Shown here: positions 26,228 through 34,922 of the stretch, one piece after another | How positions within the stretch are numbered: position 1 is the stretch's first letter | Layout of the letters: every line of letters starts with the position of its first letter | From: Streptomyces sp. XD-27 | GTDB lineage: Bacteria; Actinomycetota; Actinomycetes; Streptomycetales; Streptomycetaceae | Reading direction: 5' to 3' | Length of the DNA stretch: 64,000 nucleotides | NCBI RefSeq assembly: GCF_030553055.1 | Contig: NZ_CP130713.1 | Coordinates: 3,720,001 to 3,784,000, forward strand | Translations under genes and position numbers: made by a program | Notes under the pieces: model-generated | The model's database searches: none | What the model saw: the letters and a program-made list of their open reading frames with translations, nothing else | Told to the model about the DNA's origin: nothing

Positions 26228-29200
26228 ATGTCCACAACGCCTGCCCCCACCCTCCCCGCCCTGCTGGAGCGGATCCCCGAGCTGATGCTGCGCGACCAGC
26301 AGCGGCTGGGGCGCCGGCTCGACGGCGCGCGCCGGATCCGCAAGCCCGAGGCGCGGACCGCCGTGCTCGCCGAGATCGCCGCCGACGTCGAGCGGGCCGA
26401 GCTGCGGGTCGCCGACCGCCGCGCCGCCGTACCCGAGGTCAGCTACCCCGAGGCACTGCCGGTCAGCCAGAAGAAGGACACGATCCGGGACGCGGTCCGC
26501 GACCACCAGGTCGTGATCGTCGCCGGAGAGACGGGTTCCGGCAAGACGACGCAGATCCCGAAGATCTGTCTGGAGCTGGGGCGGGGCGTGCGGGGCCTGA
26601 TCGGCCACACCCAGCCGCGCCGGATCGCCGCCCGTACGGTGGCCGAGCGCGTCGCCGAGGAGCTGCGGACCCCGCTGGGCGAGTCCGTCGGCTGGAAGGT
26701 CCGCTTCACCGACCAGGTGAGCTTGGACACCCACATCAAGCTGATGACGGACGGCATCCTGCTCGCCGAGATCCAGACGGACCGCGAGCTGCGCCAGTAC
26801 GACACGATCATCATCGACGAGGCGCACGAGCGCAGCCTCAACATCGACTTCATCTTGGGCTACCTCGCGCAGCTGCTGCCGCGCAGACCCGACCTGAAGG
26901 TCGTCATCACCTCGGCCACGATCGATCCGGAGCGCTTCTCCCGGCACTTCGGCGACGCGCCGATCGTCGAGGTCTCGGGCCGTACGTATCCCGTCGAGGT
27001 GCGCTACCGGCCGCTCCTCGAAGAGGGCGGCGACGACGCCGACCGCGACCAGATCACCGCGATCTGCGACGCGGTCGACGAGCTCCAGGCCGAGGGGCCG
27101 GGCGACATCCTGGTCTTCCTCTCCGGCGAGCGGGAGATCCGGGACACCGCCGACGCGCTCAACAAGCAGCAGCTGCGGAACACCGAGGTGCTGCCGCTGT
27201 ACGCGCGGCTCTCGCACGCCGAGCAGCACCGGGTCTTCCAGCGACATACGGGCCGGCGCATCGTGCTGGCGACCAACGTGGCGGAGACGTCGCTGACCGT
27301 GCCCGGCATCCGGTACGTCATCGACACCGGCATGGCCCGCATCTCGCGCTACAGCTACCGCACCAAGGTGCAGCGCCTGCCCATCGAGCCGATCAGCCAG
27401 GCCAGCGCCAACCAGCGCAAGGGCCGCTGCGGCCGCACCAGCGACGGCATCTGCGTCCGCCTGTACTCCGAGGACGACTTCCTCAGCCGTCCGGAGTTCA
27501 CCGACGCCGAGATCCTCCGTACGAACCTGGCCTCCGTGATCCTCCAGATGACCGCGGCGGGCCTGGGCGACATCGAGAAGTTCCCCTTCATCGACGCGCC
27601 CGACCGGCGCAACATCAAGGACGGCGTGCAGCTCCTGGAGGAGCTGGGGGCCCTGGACGGCACGCAGAAGGATCCGAAGAAGCGGCTCACCCAGACCGGG
27701 CGGAAGCTGTCGCAGCTGCCGGTGGACCCCCGGCTGGCCCGGATGGTCCTGGAGGCCGACCGCACCGGCTGTGTGCGCGAGGTGATGGTGATCGCGGCGG
27801 CGCTGTCCATCCAGGACCCGCGCGAGCGCCCCTCCGACAAGCAGCAGCAGGCGGACCAGCACCACGCCCGCTTCAAGGACGAGAACTCCGACTTCCTCGC
27901 CTTCCTCAATCTCTGGCGGTACGTCCGCGAGCAGCAGAAGGCGCTGTCGTCGTCCGCGTTCCGCCGGATGTGCCGGACCGAGTTCCTGAACTACCTCCGG
28001 ATACGCGAGTGGCAGGACATCTACAGCCAGCTGCGTACGGTCGCCAGGACGATGGACATCCATCTGAACGAGCAGGACGCGGCGCCCGAGCACGTCCACA
28101 CGGCGCTGCTGGCGGGGCTCCTCTCCCACGTGGGGCTCAAGAACGCCGGGGGGGAGGGCGGGAAGGAAACAGCCAAGAACGAGTACCTGGGCGCGCGCAG
28201 CGCCAAATTCGCGGTCTTCCCCGGCTCGGCGCTGTTCAAGAAGCCGCCGCGCTGGATCATGTCGGCGGAGCTGGTGGAGACCTCCCGGCTGTGGGCGCGG
28301 GTCAACGCGCGCATCGAGCCGGAGTGGATCGAGCCGCTGGCCCAGCACCTGGTGAAGCGCACGTACAGCGAACCGCACTGGGAGCAGAAGCAGGCCGCTG
28401 TGATGGCGTACGAGCGGGTCACGCTCTACGGCGTGCCGATCGTCGCCCAGCGGAAGGTGAACTACGGCCGGATCGACCCGGAGACCAGCCGGGACCTGTT
28501 CATCCGCAACGCGCTGGTGGAGGGCGACTGGCGCACGCACCACCAGTTCTTCCACGACAACCGCAAGCTGCTCGGCGAGGTCGAGGAGTTGGAGCACCGG
28601 GCGCGGCGCCGCGACATCCTGGTGGACGACGAGACCCTGTTCGACTTCTACGATCAGCGCGTTCCCGAACACGTCGTCTCGGGCGCGCACTTCGATTCGT
28701 GGTGGAAGCACAAGCGCCGCGACGAGCCGGAGTTGCTCAACTTCGAGAAGTCGATGCTCATCAACGAGCGGGCGGAGGGCGTCACCAAGGACGACTATCC
28801 GGACTCCTGGCGGCAGGGCAAGCTGAAATTCCGGGTGACGTACCAGTTCGAGCCGGGCGCGGACGCGGACGGTGTGACCGTCCACATTCCGCTCCAGGTG
28901 CTCAACCAGGTCTCTCCCGAGGGCTTCGACTGGCAGATCCCGGGGCTGCGCGAGGACCTGGTGACCGAGCTGATCCGGTCGCTGCCCAAGCCGGTGCGGC
29001 GGCACTACGTCCCGGCACCCAACTACGCCCAGCGCTTCCTGGACGGCGTCGTGCCCCTGCAGGAGCCGCTGACGGCCGCCCTCGGCCGGGAGCTCCAGCG
29101 GATGGTGGGGGTGAGGATCGAGGCGGAGGACTGGGACCCGGCGAAGGTCCCCGACCACCTGAAGATCACCTTCCGGGTCGTGGACGAGCGGCGTCGCAAG

Positions 29201-30178
29201 ATCGCCGAGGACAAGGACCTGGAGGCGCTGCGGCTGAGGCTGAAGCCGAAGACGCGGGCCGCGATCTCCAAGGCGTTCGAGACGTCCAAGGAGGGCACCG
29301 GCATCGAGCAGCGCGCCGGGCTGACGGCGTGGACGATCGGCACCCTGCCGCGCACGTTCGAGACCCGGCGGTCCGGCCAGCCGGTCAAGGCGTATCCGGC
29401 GCTGGTCGACGAGGGCGCCTCGGTCGCCGTACGGCTCTATGACACCGAGGCCGAGCAGCGGCAGGCCATGTGGCGCGGCACGCGGCGGCTGATCCTGCTC
29501 AACCTGCCGTCCAATCCCGCCAAGTTCGCCCAGGACAAGCTGAGCAACAGCGCGAAGCTGGCCCTGGCCCGCAATCCGCACGGCGGCGTCCCGGCGCTCT
29601 TCGAGGACTGCGTGGCGGCGGCGGCCGACCGGCTGATCGCGGCGCACGGCGGCCCGGCGTGGGACGAGGAGGCCTTCCGCAAGCTCTTCGACGCCGTACG
29701 CGCGGACATCACGGACGCCACGCTGGACACGATCCGCAAGGTGCAGGAGGTGCTGGCCGCCTGGCAGGCGTGCGAGCGCCGGCTGAAGGCCACCACGAGC
29801 CCGGTGCTGCTGGCCTCCCTCACGGACGTCAAGGAGCAGCTGGCGGAGCTGGTGAAGCCCGGTTTCGTGACCGCGCACGGAGTGCGCCGGCTGCCCGACC
29901 TGATGCGCTACCTGGTGGCCGCGGACCGGCGGCTGCAGCAGCTCCCGGTCAACGCCGAGCGGGACCGCGCGCGGATGGCGAAGGTGCGGGAGATGCGGGA
30001 CGAGTACGCGTGGCTGCTGGAGCAGCTCCCGCAGGGGCGCCCGGTGCCGCGCGAGGTCCTGGAGATCCGCTGGATGATCGAGGAGCTGCGGGTCAGCTAC
30101 TTCGCGCACGCGCTCGGCACGGCCTACCCGGTGTCGGACAAGCGCATCGTGAAGGCGATCGACGCGGCGGTGCCGTAG
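26228..30178 (+). CDS. hrpA: ATP-dependent RNA helicase HrpA
   Basis: 1316 residues, the expected size. DEAH-type core: GETGSGKTT (residues 100-108), IIIDEAHERS (DEAH near 198), SATID, then the second RecA domain with LATNVAETSLT and QRKGRCGR. The helicase-associated and OB-fold regions follow, and the long C-terminal DUF3418 module runs from about 700 to the end. In E. coli HrpA resolves collided or stalled ribosomes and processes some mRNAs. The ATG at 26228 has no strong ribosome site. It stands alone, followed after 104 bp by tRNA-Asp. Confidence 0.95.
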   Translation: MSTTPAPTLPALLERIPELMLRDQQRLGRRLDGARRIRKPEARTAVLAEIAADVERAELRVADRRAAVPEVSYPEALPVSQKKDTIRDAVRDHQVVIVAGETGSGKTTQIPKICLELGRGVRGLIGHTQPRRIAARTVAERVAEELRTPLGESVGWKVRFTDQVSLDTHIKLMTDGILLAEIQTDRELRQYDTIIIDEAHERSLNIDFILGYLAQLLPRRPDLKVVITSATIDPERFSRHFGDAPIVEVSGRTYPVEVRYRPLLEEGGDDADRDQITAICDAVDELQAEGPGDILVFLSGEREIRDTADALNKQQLRNTEVLPLYARLSHAEQHRVFQRHTGRRIVLATNVAETSLTVPGIRYVIDTGMARISRYSYRTKVQRLPIEPISQASANQRKGRCGRTSDGICVRLYSEDDFLSRPEFTDAEILRTNLASVILQMTAAGLGDIEKFPFIDAPDRRNIKDGVQLLEELGALDGTQKDPKKRLTQTGRKLSQLPVDPRLARMVLEADRTGCVREVMVIAAALSIQDPRERPSDKQQQADQHHARFKDENSDFLAFLNLWRYVREQQKALSSSAFRRMCRTEFLNYLRIREWQDIYSQLRTVARTMDIHLNEQDAAPEHVHTALLAGLLSHVGLKNAGGEGGKETAKNEYLGARSAKFAVFPGSALFKKPPRWIMSAELVETSRLWARVNARIEPEWIEPLAQHLVKRTYSEPHWEQKQAAVMAYERVTLYGVPIVAQRKVNYGRIDPETSRDLFIRNALVEGDWRTHHQFFHDNRKLLGEVEELEHRARRRDILVDDETLFDFYDQRVPEHVVSGAHFDSWWKHKRRDEPELLNFEKSMLINERAEGVTKDDYPDSWRQGKLKFRVTYQFEPGADADGVTVHIPLQVLNQVSPEGFDWQIPGLREDLVTELIRSLPKPVRRHYVPAPNYAQRFLDGVVPLQEPLTAALGRELQRMVGVRIEAEDWDPAKVPDHLKITFRVVDERRRKIAEDKDLEALRLRLKPKTRAAISKAFETSKEGTGIEQRAGLTAWTIGTLPRTFETRRSGQPVKAYPALVDEGASVAVRLYDTEAEQRQAMWRGTRRLILLNLPSNPAKFAQDKLSNSAKLALARNPHGGVPALFEDCVAAAADRLIAAHGGPAWDEEAFRKLFDAVRADITDATLDTIRKVQEVLAAWQACERRLKATTSPVLLASLTDVKEQLAELVKPGFVTAHGVRRLPDLMRYLVAADRRLQQLPVNAERDRARMAKVREMRDEYAWLLEQLPQGRPVPREVLEIRWMIEELRVSYFAHALGTAYPVSDKRIVKAIDAAVP

Positions 30179-30215
30179 CCGCCGGCGCGGTGGGCCGGGG
30201 GTCTGCGGGCGCGAG

Positions 30216-30246
30216 TTCGACCGCACCCCCTGACCTGCTGTAGAGT
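30216..30246 (+). promoter_or_regulatory. Candidate promoter of tRNA-Asp copy 2
   Basis: TTCGAC (30216-30221), 19 bp, TAGAGT (30241-30246), 36 nt before the tRNA. The tRNA-Gly cluster has the same layout. Confidence 0.45.
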
Positions 30247-30282
30247 CTGTTTCCGCAGCGCACACCGTGCAAAGCGAAGCAA

Positions 30283-30357
30283 GGTCCTGTGGAGCAGTTT
30301 GGAGTGCTCGCCACCCTGTCAAGGTGGAGGCCGCGGGTTCAAATCCCGTCAGGACCG
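30283..30357 (+). tRNA. tRNA-Asp (anticodon GTC), copy 2
   Basis: Same 75-nt sequence as the copy at 24379, including flanking bases. Followed by a terminator hairpin and partial copies of its own 3' end. Confidence 0.96.
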
Positions 30358-30366
30358 CAAGAAGAT

Positions 30367-30402
30367 GAAGGGCCCGCATCCGACACCGGACGCGGGCCCT
30401 TC
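30367..30402 (+). terminator. Terminator of tRNA-Asp copy 2
   Basis: GAAGGGCCCGC and GCGGGCCCTTC with an inner TCCG/CGGA pair and ACAC loop. Confidence 0.75.
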
Positions 30403-30467
30403 CGCTGTCCAGCGCGGCATCACGACGAAGCCGCGCCGCGACAGGAAGCCGCGATCGGACAGGGCAC

Positions 30468-30484
30468 ATCCCGTCAGGACCGCA
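30468..30484 (+). repeat. 17-bp repeat of the tRNA-Asp 3' end (first extra copy)
   Basis: ATCCCGTCAGGACCGCA is identical to the T-arm/acceptor end of tRNA-Asp plus flank, 127 bp downstream of the real one. Such truncated tRNA ends are typical scars of site-specific integration. Confidence 0.85.
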
Positions 30485-30589
30485 CGAAGGCGGCGGTCTG
30501 TGTCCCATACTGGGCGCGGACCGTTCCGCTGCCCGGCCGACGACGGGATGAGGCCGCGCCCGCGGCCGGAGGCCGCAATCAGAAGCAGT

Positions 30590-30608
30590 AAATCCCGTCA
30601 GGACCGCA
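30590..30608 (+). repeat. 19-bp repeat of the tRNA-Asp 3' end (second extra copy)
   Basis: AAATCCCGTCAGGACCGCA, again matching the tRNA 3' end, 123 bp after the previous copy, and again followed by a hairpin (30615-30648). The two roughly 124-bp blocks 30361-30484 and 30485-30608 are diverged copies of each other (shared TTCCGCTG and CCGCAATC/CCGCGATC words). Confidence 0.85.
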
Positions 30609-30614
30609 CGAGAT

Positions 30615-30648
30615 GAAGGCCCGGATCCATCCCAGGATCCGGGCCTTC
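30615..30648 (+). terminator. Terminator-like hairpin after the last tRNA-Asp fragment
   Basis: GAAGGCCCGGATCC and GGATCCGGGCCTTC, perfect 14-bp stem, 6-nt loop. Confidence 0.7.
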
Positions 30649-30720
30649 GTGTGTATTGACTGGGGCAAGTACCGGCGGTACCCAATCAGTGAGTGATGTG
30701 GGGGCGCGGGAGGTGCGCGT

Positions 30721-30942
30721 ATGACGACGTCCGCGAGGCATGAGATCCGGGCGCTGCTGCGCGCCCATCTGTCGGCCGCGACGGGGTACCGGCACTCCAC
30801 CCGTCACTGCCCGGTCTGCCACCGGCTGCTGCGCCTCGCGATGGAGCACGACCCCGCCACCGCTTCCGGGCCGGGCGATGCCACCCCATCGAGCGACACC
30901 CCGCCGGAGGACGCTCCGCCGGATGGCGCCCTCGTACCGTAG
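30721..30942 (+). CDS. DUF6274 family small protein
   Basis: 73 residues. RHEIRALLRAHLSAATGYRH is followed by the CPVCH motif, a possible half zinc finger, and an acidic Pro-rich tail. It belongs to a small Streptomyces-restricted family of unknown function usually found beside bldC. GGGAGGTG is 7 nt before the ATG. Confidence 0.8.
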   Translation: MTTSARHEIRALLRAHLSAATGYRHSTRHCPVCHRLLRLAMEHDPATASGPGDATPSSDTPPEDAPPDGALVP

Positions 30943-31045
30943 GTGTGCGCGCGATGACAAGGCGCACGCAATGTGACGGGAGTCACCGAACGGCTTTGTA
31001 GAACGGCCGAACTTACCCCCCTCCTACAACGGGTCAATTTAATAT

Positions 31046-31057
31046 GTGCAATTGCAC
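31046..31057. promoter_or_regulatory. Perfect palindrome GTGCAATTGCAC (possible operator)
   Basis: A 12-bp perfect palindrome in an AT-rich island (TTTAATAT upstream), distant from any start codon. No regulator is assigned. Confidence 0.4.
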
Positions 31058-31176
31058 CAGCCTCGAAGGGGCGCCCGGGATGCCTTCGGTGACCCCTCGG
31101 GGAGCGCTCTCAACCTCGGCCGCCCAGCCCGAGGCGGGCCCTTGCGGCACCCTCTGACCGGCGCTCTCCAGGGCAT

Positions 31177-31216
31177 AAAAAAGATCGCGCTGGATCCGGC
31201 GGAATCCAGCGCGATC
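31177..31216 (-). terminator. Intrinsic terminator of bldC
   Basis: Minus-strand hairpin GATCGCGCTGGAT with ATCCAGCGCGATC (13 bp, 8-nt loop) followed directly by TTTTTT. One of few classic U-tract terminators in the window. Confidence 0.9.
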
Positions 31217-31336
31217 GAACGACTTCACCCCGATGTGCGGGCGGCGGGCCTGTTGGGGCAGGCACCTGTCGTGTGGTGCTCAGTGCGGGCGGTCACCAGG
31301 CTGGGGGGCCTGGAAAATGCCCGGTAATGCGGTGTT

Positions 31337-31543
31337 TCAGGCCTCGCTGCGCTGCTGCGGGATGCCCGCGAGAAGCGCACGGACCTCCGCTTCGCGGTAG
31401 CGCCGGTGCCCTCCGAGCGTGCGGATGGACGTGAGCTTGCCTGCCTTGGCCCAGCGCGTGACCGTCTTCGGGTCCACGCGGAACATCGTGGCAACCTCAG
31501 CCGGGGTCAGCAGCGGCTCGGCATCAGGGGTGCGAGCGGTCAT
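31337..31543 (-). CDS. bldC: BldC, MerR-like developmental DNA-binding protein
   Basis: 68 residues, the exact size of BldC. A single winged HTH (LLTPAEVATMFRVDPKTVTRWAKAG, then LGGHRRYREAEVRALLAG) and no effector domain. In Streptomyces BldC keeps colonies in vegetative growth by binding head-to-tail on direct repeats and repressing sporulation genes. The ATG follows AGGAGG at the right distance. A GAACC/GGTTC mini-hairpin lies in its leader and a TATAAC box on the minus strand at 31642-31647 may be its promoter. Highly conserved and syntenic with vdh. Confidence 0.96.
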   Translation of the reverse strand: MTARTPDAEPLLTPAEVATMFRVDPKTVTRWAKAGKLTSIRTLGGHRRYREAEVRALLAGIPQQRSEA

Positions 31544-32012
31544 GAGCGGCCTCCTCGGGAGAACCGAACCATCACGGTTCTTTCCTCTAAATTCTGCACC
31601 TTGACCCGCGTTGCCCGAAATGGCGGACGCGGGCCGAGTCGGTTATAGGACGAACGGCTTGTCCTCGGCACTACAACTACACCATCTGTCCAGCCCCGTC
31701 GGCCAAACCGATGGAATTGCCCTCTCAGGTGTTCAACCTCGGCGGATACCGATGGACCATGTCATAGCGGACAGTCACCCCGTCGTAACGATCAGTCACA
31801 ACAGGATCAGGGGTCACCAGACCCACCAAGGCGTGCAATACCGAGAAATCCGCCCTTACTTGGACGGAAGGAGGCCCACCTGGACTCCTTGTCCTATTTT
31901 GACACGAGGGTAGGGGATACCCGCAAGACCCGAGGTAAGTGGGTTACATCACGCTTGACGTTAAAAGTCCGTATCGGGACCTACGTCCTGAGCGTCCGAC
32001 ATCAAGACGGCG
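31544..32012. other. bldC upstream region
   Basis: 469 bp without a gene. Lower GC than the surroundings, with the bldC leader, a possible -10 (TATAAC on the minus strand at 31642-31647), and repeated AGTCAC words near 31779-31800. Long regulatory regions are expected for developmental genes. No small RNA could be defined. Confidence 0.5.
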
Positions 32013-32849
32013 TCAACTCGCGTTCTGCCGTGCCCGCACCGCGCTCCAGCGCTCCGTCAGCCTCTCGTACGCCTGCCCCGCCCGGTCCCCGTCGCCGTCC
32101 CGCAGGGCCGCCAGGCCCTCGGCCACGTCCGCCGCGGAGTGATCGCCGTCGAGATCCTCCTCGGGCACCGTGTGCACCAGGCCGCCGTAGTCCAGTTCAA
32201 CAAGCGAACGCGGATGGAACTCTTCGAGCCACCGTCCTACATCTACCAGGCCGTCGATGAGCGGCCCCTCCCCCAGCGCCTCGCGCAGCACCTTCAGGCC
32301 ACGCGCCACCCGCCGCCGGGCGTCCACCATCGGCGTCCGATAGCGCAGGACGAGGCCGTCCTCGCCCTTGGTGAATTCGCGCTCCTCGTCCGAGAAGAGG
32401 GCGAACCAGCGCACCGGCACATGCCAGGTCGCCGACCGGATCCACGGCCGGGCGTCCGGATTGCGCTCCAGCCAGCGCTCGAAATCGGACAGCGCCTGCC
32501 GGCGCACCACCGGCGGCAGCACGGCGTCCAGCAGCGGCGCGGGGAACCGCTCCGACAGTTCCTCCAGGGCCAGCCAGCCCCGCAGCCGGGTCCGCCACGG
32601 GCAGACGCAGACGATGCCGTCGACCACCGCCACGAACGCGTCGCCGCTCTCGTGCACCGGAACCGCCACCGGCGGCACCGGCAGCAGGTCCGCCAGCGAG
32701 CGCCGCAGCTCCTCCTGGGCTCCGGGCAGGCGCGCGCGCCGGGCGTAGCGCGCCCAGTGGGTGCGTTCCGGCTCCGGGAAGGCCGCCAGCGGCTCGTAGA
32801 CCCGCAGATACGCCGCGTACGGGACGATCACCGAAGACGCCAAGGCCAC
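32013..32849 (-). CDS. Conserved protein of unknown function upstream of bldC
   Basis: 278 residues, soluble, no domain recognised by eye. Conserved-looking segments are [20 protein letters not shown] at the N-terminus, [18 protein letters not shown], and [13 protein letters not shown] in the middle; the C-terminus is helical ([15 protein letters not shown]). Homologues occupy the same place next to bldC across Streptomyces. The GTG at 32849 has AAGGAG 6 nt upstream, better than the earlier in-frame starts. It is divergent from vdh. Confidence 0.8.
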   Translation of the reverse strand: MALASSVIVPYAAYLRVYEPLAAFPEPERTHWARYARRARLPGAQEELRRSLADLLPVPPVAVPVHESGDAFVAVVDGIVCVCPWRTRLRGWLALEELSERFPAPLLDAVLPPVVRRQALSDFERWLERNPDARPWIRSATWHVPVRWFALFSDEEREFTKGEDGLVLRYRTPMVDARRRVARGLKVLREALGEGPLIDGLVDVGRWLEEFHPRSLVELDYGGLVHTVPEEDLDGDHSAADVAEGLAALRDGDGDRAGQAYERLTERWSAVRARQNAS

Positions 32850-33062
32850 GCACGCTCCTTCAAGGCCGATTCCACCGCGGGCAGTTGCCTCCCGGACGCT
32901 CGAATCGTCCCACGCCGTCCACACCGTGGAACCGGCGACTCGGCCGCCCGTCCGCGGCCCGAGACCCGCCCCATACCGCCCCGCCAGGGCTTACTCTCTT
33001 GGCGACCGGCCCTCCCCCACCCCCAGGAGGGCGCCCACCCGCGACATATGGGAGTCACCACC

Positions 33063-34157
33063 GTGACTGACGTACGTCTCACCGACGATGCTGATGGCGT
33101 GCTGAACACTCTTTTCCGCTCCGACCAGGGCGGCCATGAGCAGGTCGTCCTCTGCCAGGACCGCGAGACGGGCCTGAAGGCCGTCATCGCCATCCACTCC
33201 ACCGCCCTGGGCCCGGCCCTCGGCGGCACCCGCTTCCACGCGTACGCCTCCGACGAGGAGGCCGTCATGGACGCGCTCAACCTCTCCCGGGGCATGTCGT
33301 ACAAGAACGCGCTTGCCGGGCTCGACCACGGCGGCGGCAAGGCCGTGATCATCGGCGACCCCGACCAGATCAAGACCGAGGCGCTGCTGCTCGCCTACGG
33401 GCGTTTCGTGGCCTCCCTGGGCGGCCGCTACGTCACCGCCTGCGACGTCGGCACGTACGTCGCCGACATGGACGTCGTCGCCCGCGAGTGCCGCTGGACC
33501 ACCGGCCGCTCACCGGAGAACGGCGGCGCCGGCGACTCCTCCGTCCTCACCGCCTTCGGCGTCTTCCAGGGCATGCGGGCCTCCGCGCAGACCGCCTGGG
33601 GCGCGCCCACCCTGCGTGGCCGCCGGGTCGGCATCGCGGGCGTCGGCAAGGTGGGACACATCCTGGTGGAGCACCTGCTGGAGGACGGGGCCGAGGTCGT
33701 CGTCACCGACGTACGCGCCGAGTCGGTGGACCGGGTCCGGTCCAGGCATCCGCAGGTGACGGCCGTCGCCGACACCGACGCGCTGATCCGCGCCGACCTG
33801 GACGTGTACGCGCCGTGCGCGCTCGGCGGCGCGCTGAACGACGCCACCGTGCCCGCCCTGACCGCCAAGGTGGTGTGCGGCGCGGCCAACAACCAGCTCG
33901 CCCACCCGGGTGTGGAGAAGGACCTGGCCGACCGCGGCATCCTCTATGCCCCGGACTACGTCGTGAACTCGGGCGGCGTCATCCAGGTCGCCGACGAGCT
34001 GCACGGCTTCGACTTCGACCGGGCCAAGGCCAAGGCGACGAAGATCTTCGACACCACGCTGGCCATATTCGAACGCGCGGTGACGGACGGCGTGCCTCCG
34101 GCGGTGGCCGCCGACCGGTTGGCCGAGCAGCGGATGGCCGAAGGCCGCCGTAGGTGA
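33063..34157 (+). CDS. vdh: Valine (branched-chain amino acid) dehydrogenase
   Basis: 364 residues of the Glu/Leu/Phe/Val dehydrogenase family. The N-terminal domain has GGTRFHAYA and the catalytic region [18 protein letters not shown] with two lysines; the Rossmann motif GIAGVGKVG lies near residue 185, followed by CALGGALND. It oxidatively deaminates valine, leucine and isoleucine with NAD, feeding acyl-CoA starters for polyketides and fatty acids. The protein is very close to S. coelicolor Vdh as remembered. The GTG at 33063 has GGGAG 8 nt before it; the ATG five codons upstream lacks one. A strong hairpin follows 115 bp after the stop. Confidence 0.94.
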   Translation: MTDVRLTDDADGVLNTLFRSDQGGHEQVVLCQDRETGLKAVIAIHSTALGPALGGTRFHAYASDEEAVMDALNLSRGMSYKNALAGLDHGGGKAVIIGDPDQIKTEALLLAYGRFVASLGGRYVTACDVGTYVADMDVVARECRWTTGRSPENGGAGDSSVLTAFGVFQGMRASAQTAWGAPTLRGRRVGIAGVGKVGHILVEHLLEDGAEVVVTDVRAESVDRVRSRHPQVTAVADTDALIRADLDVYAPCALGGALNDATVPALTAKVVCGAANNQLAHPGVEKDLADRGILYAPDYVVNSGGVIQVADELHGFDFDRAKAKATKIFDTTLAIFERAVTDGVPPAVAADRLAEQRMAEGRRR

Positions 34158-34544
34158 CCCGTCCGGCGGGAGGGCTCACGCACCGGCCCGCCGGATCCGT
34201 CTGGCCGCCCCGGTAGCTCGACCTGGTTGTTTTCGGCCAGACGGGCAGATGGGTCACCCGTTTGTCGGCGCTCCGACAGGCCGTGAGGGAGAGATCCCTC
34301 ACGGCCTGTCGGCGGGTCGGCGCTCAGGACACGTTAAAATCGCAGCTGACCAGCGAGGACGGGGCGCCTCGCGGGTTGTGCGACGTGGCACGTCATGCGG
34401 GCGACGTACCGTATGGCCACAGAAGCAGGTACCGTTGAAGCCCTACGGACCGGGTTCTCTTTCGAGAGTCCGCTCCGATTCATGAACGTGAACGCGTGTC
34501 AAGACTCTGGGGCCGTCGAGCCCCGTCGTTGAGGGGGTCGAGCC
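34158..34544. other. vdh-DUF3073 intergenic region
   Basis: Holds the 18-bp hairpin at 34273-34312 and an AT-rich TTAAAAT box (34334-34340) after it that may belong to the DUF3073 promoter. Nothing coding is seen. Confidence 0.5.
34273..34312 (+). terminator. Strong hairpin, probable vdh terminator
   Basis: CCGACAGGCCGTGAGGGA and its exact complement around a GAGA loop: 18 bp, perfect. No U-run, as usual in Streptomyces. Confidence 0.75.
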
Positions 34545-34805
34545 ATGGGGCGCGGCCGGGCCAAGGCCAAGCAGACGAAGGTCGCCCGCCAGCTGAAGTA
34601 CAACAGCGGTGGGACGGACCTCTCACGCCTGGCCGAGGAGCTGGGCGCATCGCAATCGAGCCAGCCGCCGAATGGCGAGCCGTTCGAGGACGATGAGCAC
34701 GACGAGGACCCGTACGCACAGTACGCGGATCTGTACAACAACGACGACGAGGACGAGGACGACGACCAGTCGTCCGGGTCGTCCGCGCACCGCCGTCGCG
34801 CCTGA
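34545..34805 (+). CDS. DUF3073 family protein
   Basis: 86 residues. A basic N-terminus (GRGRAKAKQTKVARQLKY) and a strongly acidic C-terminus (NNDDEDEDDDQSSG) around the conserved DLSRLAEELG core. Actinobacteria-specific, unknown function; the charge pattern suggests nucleic-acid or ribosome association. GAGGGGG precedes the ATG. Confidence 0.9.
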   Translation: MGRGRAKAKQTKVARQLKYNSGGTDLSRLAEELGASQSSQPPNGEPFEDDEHDEDPYAQYADLYNNDDEDEDDDQSSGSSAHRRRA

Positions 34806-34847
34806 GCGCGCACGCGCAGCCGGCATTCAGCCGCTCGCCGCACCTCC

Positions 34848-34877
34848 GCCGGTCCGGGGCAACCGCCTCGGACCGGC
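34848..34877. terminator. Bidirectional terminator between DUF3073 and purM
   Basis: GCCGGTCCG and CGGACCGGC, 9-bp stem and 12-nt loop between convergent genes. Confidence 0.5.
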
Positions 34878-34922
34878 TTCTGTGCTGCGCTCACGTCGCC
34901 GTCCATGTCACGGCTCGCGGCG

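Larger units (their letters stand above)
30943..31336. other. Intergenic region between DUF6274 and bldC
   Basis: Contains the 12-bp palindrome at 31046, the bldC terminator at 31177-31216, and about 120 bp of untranslated sequence between that terminator and the bldC stop. A 64-codon frame across the terminator is not believed to be coding. Confidence 0.6.

Noticed and set aside
30361..30660. An integrated element after tRNA-Asp
   Set aside because: Only 250 bp between the repeats and no integrase, excisionase or other gene; kept as scar only.
26132..30685. 1517-codon open frame opposite hrpA
   Set aside because: Mirror of the hrpA coding pattern in high-GC DNA; no ribosome site or domain, and HrpA motifs are complete on the other strand.
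31034..31228. 64-codon frame between DUF6274 and bldC
   Set aside because: It runs through the bldC terminator hairpin and has no ribosome site.
34273..34312. Riboswitch or attenuator before DUF3073
   Set aside because: The hairpin is closer in logic to a vdh terminator and there are no conserved riboswitch motifs.
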